This document shows positions 1 to 8,200 of a stretch of DNA of 64,000 nucleotides, in pieces (the stretch's first letter is position 1; every line of letters starts with the position of its first letter). Source of the stretch: Pelecanus crispus (lineage: Eukaryota; Chordata; Aves; Pelecaniformes; Pelecanidae); the NCBI RefSeq assembly GCF_030463565.1, contig NC_134646.1:15776001-15840000 (forward strand). Reading direction: 5' to 3'. The translations under genes were made by a program, and so were the position numbers. The notes under the pieces were generated by a model. The model saw only the letters and a list, made by a program, of their open reading frames with translations. It searched no databases and had not been told where the DNA came from.

Positions 1-355
1 GGAGGCTGAGGGGTGACCTTATCGCTCTCTACAGCTACCTGAAATGAGGTTGTAGTGAGGTGGGTGTTGGTCTCTTCTCCCAGGTAGTTAGAGATAGGAC
101 AAGAGGAAATGGGCTCAAGCTGCGCCAGGGGGGGTTTAGATTGGATATTAAGAAAAATTTCTTCATGGAAAGGGTAGTCAAGCATTGGAACAGGCTGCCC
201 AGAGAGGTGGTGGAGTCCCCATCCCTGGAAGTGTTCAAGAAACGGGTAGATGTGGCACTTTGGGACATAGTTTAGTGGGCATAGTGGTGTTGGGTTGATG
301 ATTGGACTGATGATCCTTTCCAGGATTCAAGATCCTTTCCAATCTTAATGATTCC
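1..355 (+). mobile_element. CR1 LINE 3' end (copy 1), cut by the window edge
   Basis: This is the 3' end of a chicken-repeat-1 non-LTR retrotransposon. Frame 3 reads RLRGDLIALYSYLK, then a TGA stop at 45-47, then continues in the same frame through [18 protein letters not shown] and [18 protein letters not shown] to a TAG at 273-275. This is the usual C-terminus of CR1 ORF2, the endonuclease/reverse transcriptase protein. About 80 bases of 3' UTR follow, ending near 355 in a decayed tail. The body lies to the left of the window, so its length is unknown. The protein end is well kept apart from the internal stop, which suggests a fairly young copy. It is not expected to be active. Confidence 0.93.
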
Positions 356-424
356 TAGTTTTTACTTTCGTTAAAAATAATCCAGCCACCAAGCCAGGAA
401 ACCCGAAATTGCGACTCTACACTT

Positions 425-527
425 AACTGGTTTAGTGGTAGACTTGGTAATGTTAGGCTAATGGTTGGACTGGATGATCTTAAAGGTCTTTTCCAACCTA
501 AACGATTCTATGATTCTGTGATTCAGG
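425..527 (+). mobile_element. CR1 LINE 3' UTR fragment (copy 2)
   Basis: A second CR1 tail lies about 70 bases after copy 1, in the same orientation. It carries the typical 3' UTR words: GGTTTAGTGGTAGACTTGG, then GGTTGGACTGGATGATCTTA, then TTTTCCAACCTAAACGATTC, and ends in the CR1 octamer tail (ATTCTATG, ATTCTGTG, ATTC). Only about 100 bases remain, a severe 5' truncation of the kind common for CR1 insertions. It has no coding part. Confidence 0.93.
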
Positions 528-3240
528 ACTGGAATTTACCTCCGAGAATATGGTAGCTTTTCTTACTCACATGCTAAGGTTTCATCCTACCTAACTTTTC
601 ATGTCACAAGCGTGGCTGTCTACCTCTGACATAGTTGTCTGGACTCTTGTTTATAGTCAATGGAGATAAACAAGCACTTCAAGAACACAATTCACCTAAG
701 CAATTTATACATCTGCCTTTGGAAGAGATGAAATGTGTCCTAGTTGCCTGTATCTCGCCACTGACTACAAAGGAGGCGTAGATGAGTAGCACATATGCAA
801 ACCACCACATTGCAGGTGACTACAGTGAGATGAATCCCAGCCCAGATGACTTGCACTGCTAGTTGGCTTAACACAGTAGGACTCTCCTTTGCCTGAGGCT
901 GCAAGCAAGTGTCCGGACTACCCCTGAAACTGCCCTTACTCCAGCAGAAAGTATTAGTGTTGTGAAAAGCTTGCATTTCTTATTCTTCCAGTAAGATAAA
1001 AGTAAATGTGGCTGGCTGAAAAGGGCTAAGAAGTTCTGATGGAGGCATCCTGAAGTCTGCAGAGAAGATAATCTGTAGTGCTGCTAATTTCTCTGCAAAG
1101 TACCAGGTCCCAAACAATGTGAATTTGGGCCCCAATGTGTCACCCTGTAGTCTGAGAACATGTTAGAAAGGCACCTTCTTGCTGTCATTTCTGTCTTGTG
1201 GTGGTAGGTCCTTTTTTTGCAATGTTCAGAACTGTTTGTGCATTCATTAGATGGACCTGTCCTCAAAAGCACTTTTTTTTCTACTGCCTAATTTCCCTGG
1301 TTTTGACCATATGTTCCCACTGGGTATCAAAAGTATTCCAAGACATCTGGTGGCTTAAATTTTTGGTTCAAATTATCTTAATAATTTAAATTTGGCAGCA
1401 CTGCAGCATAGTTCCTGGATTAATCTGTTAGGGGGAGCCAGGAGCTTCAGCTGAACACATCTTAACCCTGCCTGGCATTCATTTTTCCTTCCTTCTTTCT
1501 TCAGGTACTCCTAGGTAATCTTTTGATTTCCCTACTTTATTTTCAAAATACCGGTTGCAAGGAACTACTTAAATGTGGAGATTCCAAGAAAGAAACGTAA
1601 GAAAAAGCAGAAGATCTAGTTGACATAACTTATTACTATACTTGCGTTGCAAGCTGAATTATTGAAATTGTTGTATTGTACGAAAAGGCTCTCTAACCAA
1701 AATATTCTCTGATACGAGCTTGCTTTTTTAATGCTGTAACAGAAACCACCAGCCTGCAATGTCCTCGTATTTGCTGCCTCTTAGCCTTTACTTGCTCCCC
1801 AGCATTCTACATTGCAGTAAATTTATCTTTTGGGAGGTGCTGAATACATCTTCCACCTTGTGTTTTTGAAGGACAAACCGTCCTCAGACAAACAGCTTGG
1901 GTGGTGCTTTCTTGACTATGCATAGCATTGGAGTATTGGTCTCTTAAATGACCATGCATTAATTTTTTTCCTGAAAACATGGTCATCTCTACAGTAATAC
2001 TTATTTCTATTACAAGACCAAACCACACGTGTCTGAACTATTAAGTTTCCATTGTGCTGAACTTGTAAAATGCTTCCTATGCTAGAAAAAGTCCACGCGT
2101 TTTCAGTACACAAGGATAGGTGCAAAGGTATTGTCCTTATGGAGGGAAAATCTTACTGATTAATTTTTGAACAGCATAGACCTCAGGAAGTTTCTGCATG
2201 GCTGGCCAACCAGCCAGCCTGCTCCTTCTTCCTTCCCTAGTCTAGAAAGAAAAGGGAAATTCCCTTGCATGAAGTAAGGTAGTCAACTGATCCCCTGGCA
2301 AAAAAAACCAGAGGACAAACATTTACCAGTGAATTTCCATTCCAGACCTGGGAAGGAGAGTTTTCTACAAAAATCACAAAGGAAATCTCAATGTATTACA
2401 CCAATGCAGAACTGCAAACTGGTCCTTTTTTGTACGAGTTCTGCAGTATACAGTTGCTTTTATTTGCCTGCATCAATATGAAAAGGAATAATAGAAAAGA
2501 GACAAGAGGTAGCTTAACATCCAGTAAACAACCCTAAAGTGTGTGGACATACAGTCATCTCATTTAATTATGTCTGGTTTGTATTACTTTCCTCAATCTC
2601 TTTGCCAAATAATCTAAAAAACTACAATCTGAAAGAAACAGTAGATAATGTCATCCACGAACTGACCAAAATAACTCTGTAGATTAAATTTACCTGGGAA
2701 TATTTCTGAACTCAAAAGGGAAATACCTGAGATGAAAACAAGTGTCTAAATGCAGGTTTTTTTCAAGCTTAAAAGAATCTGTCTTTTTGCACTGATTCAT
2801 TGTTGCGTAAATACCCAAAGATGTTTTGGGGTATAGTTTGACATTTTTATTATTTGTTGGGTTTTTTTTTTTATTAGAATGTCAAGTCTCTTGCGTCATA
2901 ATGAAGCACAAACTTTGTTTTCAAATGTAAGCAGAGGGCATAGAAGAGTTTAGGCATCACTGTCAGGGGCCACAGCTGACTGTGATTGCAATTTGAAACT
3001 ACAGAGGAATGCATAGGTTTTCATACTATCAGTATAACACAAAGCTGGGAGCTGTAGCAAGCAGTGTCTTATGCAAGTCCAGAATTTCTAAGCTATTTGC
3101 ATGAGAAATTAGCATCATTTATATTTTTAAAAACAAACCCATATGAATTTAATCTCCTCTTCTATCAGCTCCTGTTCCCTTTGTCAAGGCGGCTTGGCAG
3201 GCAAAGCAGAGGCAAATGAATTTCCACATGACCTACTTTA
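528..3240. other. Intergenic sequence, no gene recognised
   Basis: AT-rich single-copy-looking DNA upstream of GAB1. Only short open frames (under about 80 codons) occur, with no recognisable domain and no continuing exon structure. I see no RNA gene. At 1482-1502 a pyrimidine tract followed by CAG resembles a splice acceptor, but nothing supports an exon there. Confidence 0.7.
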
Positions 3241-3249
3241 TCTGGCGAG

Positions 3250-3900
3250 ATATATAAATAGTCTACTCCAAAATTTTGGAGAACCCATTTAAAACACTTT
3301 GAAACACACTTGTGAAAGAACACAAAGTCAATGGAGGAATCGAGGCGTCTTGCACGTGCTCATGGAAGGAAGGCGGTAACTGAGATGAAACCACTGTCGG
3401 AGGAGCCTGAACTCCAGCGCAACAAGCTGGAAGGTGGCACAAGCACCACAACCATGCGCGTAGTCATCACATAGCGGGGCACAGTGTCACCTCGCCGGTT
3501 GAAGTGCATTTTATTCAGCGTTTCTTGTACTGCGCAGTTGGTCATGGTGTCCAATTGCAAAACGGGTACCGTTGTGGATGGCAACGGCTACGTGGGATTC
3601 AGAAACGGCAACAGGCACAACAGTGTGGTAGCTGGGCGTGGAGTGGCTTCGGCGCTGTAGGCAGCGAGGATGGATCCCTTCTGAGCTTCCTTCTCGGCTC
3701 CCTTCTCTAGTTGCTCTGCTGAGGACATCCTCTTCTTGGCCACCAGCAGCTGCCAATCGCATGCTCCTTTTTAAAAATGGGGAAGAAAACCCCTCAGTAA
3801 CCCAACCAGCTGCAAAACGGCTGAGGGCCATTGGTTGTTTCCTTGCTGCTAGTAAAAAAAACCAAAAAGAGGGTCTAAAGCAAGGGAACCTCATTTGAAA
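3250..3900. promoter_or_regulatory. CpG-dense patch with TATA box, candidate upstream promoter
   Basis: A TATA-box match (TATAAATAG) lies at 3253-3261. About 80 bases after it base composition changes sharply: roughly 25 CpG dinucleotides fall in 3345-3700, against very few in the flanks. A CCAAT box is present on the plus strand near 3754 and an inverted one (ATTGG) near 3832. An open frame from ATG 3331 to TAG 3472-3474 (47 codons) starts about 45 bases after the expected start site for that TATA box. On the minus strand a 141-codon frame covers 3511-3936. I recognise neither protein. It may be a promoter of a non-coding transcript, a distal GAB1 promoter, or an old GC-rich insertion. Confidence 0.35.
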
Positions 3901-5596
3901 AATAAGGTGGCAATTCCTCACAGACACCGACTGCAAAGCAAAAGAGCGAGATTGATCCTAGTGGGCACAATGAGACCTCTGCGAGCTTTTTAGGCCATCG
4001 CTGAAACACTGGCAAGGCAAAGAAAATCCTTTTTCCTCCAGGACTGGCCTTGTACAGAAGGGGACAGAGTGAGGGGAGAAGGTGTTGTGTCGTGGTCGGT
4101 AGCTCCAAGCACAAGCCATGTTGTAGGAGAATTTCAAAATGGGGCACGCTTAATGTTGTTTAAACTTTCAGAAGAAAACTGTAGCAGGCAAACTAGCTGA
4201 AACATTCATTCTTGACAGAGGTCTTTGCGACTTTTATCCTAATTTCAGGAAATTATGCCCTAGCCTAATTTAGCTGAGTGTAAGGATTTTTCTACATGGA
4301 GAAAGTGGTTGGTGTAATTATTTCAGTTGTGCCCACTAACCTCTCTTCATAGACAGTTTTACTGCTGTAAATATGCAGATGTTAAGAGTCAGACCTAAAT
4401 GTTGTGCTGTTTATGCATTTCATTAGTGTTCTTAATTGCTTTGGTTTATGCTATTACAGGATATCTAAATTATGAACTGCGGAGCATTGCTGGTTATGCA
4501 TAGAAATCCCCAGTATTAATATTCTTGGTTTTGCTAGCTGTTCACTAACTTGGGAAGAGGGGCACAGCTACGTGCAGCCCTCTCTTGAGATGATTAGTGA
4601 AAGCACCGGTAGAATTGTGAATGGGTAACTCAAACGGTTGAGAGCAGAAAAGGAAATTCAACTGTCATGACTAGAAAGGCAACAGGCCACCAGACAGCAT
4701 CTTAACTAGTCATTTGGAAATCTTTCTTTGCTATATTGTATTTTCTTCAATTCAACAATCAGATAAAACATTTTTATGTCCAGTGTTGGGGCTTGAGATT
4801 AGGCTCAACAACGAGGTATGGTCTAAAAGGCAGTTTTTATTACTTATTATTTATCACTATTCTTGACATTAACTCCTTTTCCCTAACCTATGATTTATCG
4901 TTACACGGCAGGGATGAAACCCTCACACAAAATTTGCCTCCGAGTAGCTGTTTTCAAGAAAATGAATTGACAAACGAATATATGACAAATACATGAAAAC
5001 TAACGCTGTTCAGCTTGTTTTAAAATGCGAACGTAATGTTTTGAAATTTGACCTCAGGGACAGTTTTGTGTCTTTGCACCAGATAACTTGCTTGGTTGGT
5101 GCCTCCATAGAGTCTGCTTAAGCCAAAAGACTCAGGCTTTCTTTGATTAGCCCTCAGGACATCGGTTAATTAATGGGATTTAAATGAACCATTGGATCAT
5201 GCTACAACACCCTAACGCCAATGGCATTTTTAGTAAGTTCACACAGATTCTACGTGTTCTTGCTCTGATGATACTGAATTGTCTCCAGATTTCTAAAGGA
5301 AACTGGTAAATTTTGTGGTCTTATCTGACACTTGGATAATCTCCAGTGTTGAGATTTCTAAACAACGGCATTAGTGGTTTAAACAAAAGAGCTATACTGA
5401 AGCCTAGCTTGAAATCGAAACCTAACAGTACAATTTGAGTTCATGCTTACCAACTGCAAGCATCAAATCACTTTTTTACTCTTTCCAATAGCCCCACGGA
5501 GGCAGCTGAAACGGTGATGTGCAGAAATGTACGCGAGGGTGATTTGGATGCCAGGATTTGCGCACTTTTAACATTGATAAAGGCCAGCATTCACCG
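3901..5596. other. GAB1 upstream flank, no gene recognised
   Basis: AT-rich DNA immediately upstream of the assembly gap. There is no convincing exon, RNA gene or repeat. CpG content stays low until just before the gap, where it begins to rise (ACGCGAGG near 5530 and TTCACCG at 5591-5596), consistent with the edge of the CpG island lying inside the gap. Confidence 0.6.
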
Positions 5597-5796
5597 NNNN
5601 NNNNNNNNNNNNNNNNNNNNNNNNNNNNNNNNNNNNNNNNNNNNNNNNNNNNNNNNNNNNNNNNNNNNNNNNNNNNNNNNNNNNNNNNNNNNNNNNNNNN
5701 NNNNNNNNNNNNNNNNNNNNNNNNNNNNNNNNNNNNNNNNNNNNNNNNNNNNNNNNNNNNNNNNNNNNNNNNNNNNNNNNNNNNNNNNNNNNNNNN
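5597..5796. other. Assembly gap of 200 N
   Basis: Exactly 200 unknown bases. The round number suggests a placeholder and not a measured length. It lies directly upstream of the GAB1 start codon in GC-rich sequence, so the core promoter, transcription start and part of the 5' UTR are missing. All long open frames crossing this run are artefacts. Confidence 0.99.
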
Positions 5797-5906
5797 GGAG
5801 GCCGGAGCGGGCGCGGTGCTGCCGCCGCGTCTCGGGGCTCCCTCGGCCCGGCCCGGGCGCTGCCGGAGGAGGAGAAGGGCTGCCCCGGCGGGCAGGCGGC
5901 CCAGCC
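5797..5906 (+). other. GAB1: GAB1 5' UTR, visible part
   Basis: The 110 bases between the gap and the start codon are about 80% G+C. They contain no ATG, so no upstream open reading frame begins in the visible part. The GAB1 frame is open through this segment, but nothing in it resembles the family, so it is taken as untranslated. The transcription start is not visible. Confidence 0.7.
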
Positions 5907-5978
5907 ATGAGCGGCGGGGAGGTGGTCTGCTCGGGCTGGCTCCGAAAGTCCCCACCGGAGAAGAAGCTGAAACGCTAC
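5907..5978 (+). CDS. GAB1: GAB1 coding exon 1 (N-terminus, start of PH domain)
   Basis: The 24 codons read [17 protein letters not shown] followed by a lysine-rich EKKLKRY, matching the highly conserved N-terminus of GRB2-associated-binding protein 1. GAB1 is a cytoplasmic and membrane-recruited docking protein. It is phosphorylated downstream of MET, EGFR and other receptor tyrosine kinases, and it binds GRB2, PI3K p85, PLC-gamma and SHP2. This exon supplies the first beta strand and basic loop of the PH domain, which binds PIP3; the rest of the domain lies in exon 2. The ATG has a good context (G at -3) and is the only ATG in the visible leader. The exon ends after the TAC codon in phase 0 at a GTGAGT donor. 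No damage is visible. Only this first piece of a protein of roughly 700 residues is in the window. Confidence 0.97.
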
Positions 5979-5984
5979 GTGAGT
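5979..5984 (+). other. GAB1: Splice donor of GAB1 exon 1
   Basis: TAC|GTGAGT matches the vertebrate 5' splice-site consensus at the GT and at GAGT. It falls exactly where the match to the GAB1 N-terminus ends, with the intron in phase 0. Confidence 0.95.
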
Positions 5985-6616
5985 GCCCTCTCCCACTCGC
6001 GGTCCGCGCTCCCCCTCCCTTCCGCGCTCCCCTCCCGCCGGGGCTCGCCGCTCCCCGCTCCCGCCCGGCCCGGCCTCCCCGCGCGGTCCCTCCCGGCCGG
6101 GCCCGGCGGCGGCGCCGCGGACGTGCCGCCCTCCCCGCCGCCCTCCCCTCCCCGTTTCGGCCGGGACTGCTGCCCCGTACGACCCGCGGGGCTTCCCGAG
6201 CTTTTATTTGCCTTTTTTCTTCCCCCCACCACTCCGCGCCCTTTTTTTTTTTTTTTTTTTTTTTCCTTCCTCCCCTCTTAAAAAAGGGGCGCCGAGCGGT
6301 CAGATGTTTCTGCCCTGCTTTTATCGCCTTGCCGAGGGAGTCGGGAGAGGGAGGGGGGGCGGAGTTTTTCCCTTCTTCCCTTTGGATCCGGGCTCGGGAT
6401 ATATGTATTTTTAAACGTAAACACTTGCCGTCCCGCTGGCGGTGCCCGGCCGAAGGGGAGGGCGGGGGGCTCGGCTGGAAAGCCGCTGCAGGCGGGAGCA
6501 GCCGGAGCTGCTGGCCCGGAGGCGGCGGGAGCCGGGGATGCCCCGGGAGCGCTCCCCGCTGGGGCCGGGGGGGGCCTTTGCCCTTGGGACGGGAGCCCTC
6601 TCCATCGGGGAAAAGC

Positions 6617-6641
6617 GGGGGGGGGGGGGGGGGCGGGGGGG
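6617..6641 (+). repeat. Long G run with GC box, G-quadruplex-prone
   Basis: A run of 17 G, one C, then 7 G. It can fold as a G-quadruplex on the plus strand (the non-template strand of GAB1) and includes an Sp1 GC box. It is also a likely place for assembly or polymerase length errors. Confidence 0.85.
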
Positions 6642-6736
6642 AAGTGGCAAAACCCGTGCCTTTTCCTTACTTGAAGTTCAGCCTGCTGTTGCTCAGGAGT
6701 AAATAGCGTTTAGCGGAGGCTGTAGCGGAGCTGACA

Positions 6737-6930
6737 GTGGAGTTCGCAGGAAAATGGAGCGCGTTTGCTGAGAGGGCAGATTTCGGGACAGGGCAGCAGC
6801 CGCGCTGCTGCGCGCCGGGGCTCCGCGGTGCTGCGGGGAGGCTGTGGCGTCACGTAGGAGGAATGGGTGATGCCAGGAGTCATCTCTGCCGAGCCCTTTC
6901 CCATTGGCACCCGGTCGCTTCTCGGCATCC
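6737..6930. promoter_or_regulatory. Downstream promoter-like block in early intron 1
   Basis: This block continues the island's CpG content after a short drop. It contains an ATF/CREB-like site (TGGCGTCA, 6845-6852), an inverted CCAAT box (ATTGG, 6903-6907), and a hairpin of 8-bp GCAGCAGC/GCTGCTGC arms with a 3-base loop (6793-6811). These are the elements expected of a second start region or enhancer close to the main promoter. No exon is evident. Confidence 0.4.
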
Positions 6931-6969
6931 GTGTAATTGGTACAAAATGTTGGGCCTTTCCCCCTGCCT

Positions 6970-7143
6970 CCCCCCCCCCCCCCCCCCCCCCTTTTTTTTT
7001 TCTTGCAATCTTCGCTTAGCTAGTTAGGTGGCATTTAAATAGAAATGGCCTTTGCAGTTATGAGTGTGGTGGGTTTTTTTGTTGTGTTTTGTTTTGGGTT
7101 TTGTTGGGTTTTTTTTTGTTTTTGGGGTTTTTTTTTTTTTTTT
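6970..7143. repeat. Low-complexity C/T then G/T tracts
   Basis: 22 C directly followed by 10 T (6970-7001), then an ordinary stretch, then a G/T-only tract (7067-7127) ending in 16 T (7128-7143). There is no coding meaning. The tracts are prone to length variation. Confidence 0.9.
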
Positions 7144-7159
7144 GAAGCACCTAAACCTT

Positions 7160-8200
7160 AGATCAGTTTGAAAATCTGCGAATGAGGGTCTTAATATCAC
7201 CGCGTTACTTTCGCCTATTAGCGATTAACAACCACTTCTCGAACTCTTGCTGTTGTGGACAATTTTTTAAATGCCAGGAAACTGGTGAAATGAGAGTCTT
7301 TTTAAATTAACAAAAATCACATTTGGGATAGCCCATTCGCTGGTTCCCAATGGCAAAAATCCGTTCGTGCGAAGGGCGCAGGATCAGACTCGCAAAGAGA
7401 ACGTCCTGATGGGTCATGGCAGGGCTGTGCTTCCCTGCCGAATTGGGCACGGGCTGTATTTTTGGCCGATCCTCCACGTGTATGTGTATATTCACAGGAT
7501 GCTGCTTTACCAATGTGCAGGAATTAAGAGCAGTATTAATGTTTTTAAAGTTTGAATAAGTTTCCTGCTCAAACTCTAAATCGTGTACAGTTATGCTGTC
7601 TGTTAATGGACAGAGTTGTAAGCAAGAGTTTGCCCTCCTAAATAGATGCCGTAAATCAGTCCCTAAATATGCTATTTTTTTTTTTCCACATAACTGCCCT
7701 TTCAGTGTATTTATAGCTTTGCTTCCATACTGGAATAACATCAGAACCTTTGACGGGAAAACCCTGACTACAGCATTGGTCAAGTGGTTCCCCGTCCTAA
7801 AGAAGTAATTCCTTAATTTTCACTTGAAAGGGGGATTTGCTTGTTGAGGAGGCAGAGTATTTGAGTGATAGTATGGCAAGCTTATACGAGCGTGACTTGG
7901 TTTACCATCTGCGTGCACGGTAGGCCGTAAGGTCGTAAGTTTAAATCTTGCACGTTGTTTCAGACTCTTCTCTGCTTGTATAAAAGAAGGTACTGTTTAA
8001 AGAAGGGCTTAAAATAAAATTCCTCCTGCTTGTCTATAGTGCCTGATCAGTTGTAGGCTAAAGGTTCGCGCTCACTTCAAGGACCTAAAGTGACCTTGAC
8101 ATCACGATTGCCATCTTCAAGTAAACAAAAAGTTGACGTACTTAAGACGATGAACTTTAACTGAGTGCACCGATTGAAGTGTTGGCTTACGCTCTCTGTA
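7160..8200. other. Intron segment with raised CpG, island shore
   Basis: Base composition here is ordinary, but CpG dinucleotides are kept at an unusually high rate compared with the intron after 8800 (for example GATCCGTTCGTGCGAAGGGCGC-like spacing at 7360-7380, and many between 7885 and 8215). This suggests germline hypomethylation extending from the promoter, or selective constraint. A 158-codon minus-strand frame (7307-7783) lies in it, with no recognisable domain. Confidence 0.4.

Larger units (their letters stand above)
5797..6660. promoter_or_regulatory. CpG island covering GAB1 exon 1
   Basis: Very GC-rich sequence with dense CpG begins at the right edge of the gap and falls away around 6660. 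It covers the visible 5' UTR, coding exon 1 and the first 680 bases of intron 1. Several Sp1-type GC boxes are visible, including GGGGCGGGG at 6630-6638. No TATA box is seen in the part upstream of the start codon. This is the usual arrangement of a broadly expressed, TATA-less promoter, but its core probably lies in the gap. A 23-base T run at 6242-6264 interrupts the island. Confidence 0.85.

Noticed and set aside
5476..6706. Long open frames across and after the N run (up to 382 codons)
   Set aside because: They exist because N codons are not read as stops and because GC-rich sequence lacks stop codons. Apart from the 24 GAB1 codons they are Pro/Gly/Arg-rich noise.
7307..7783. 158-codon minus-strand open frame in early intron 1
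   Set aside because: No recognisable domain, no splice support, and the length is within chance for the number of frames examined.
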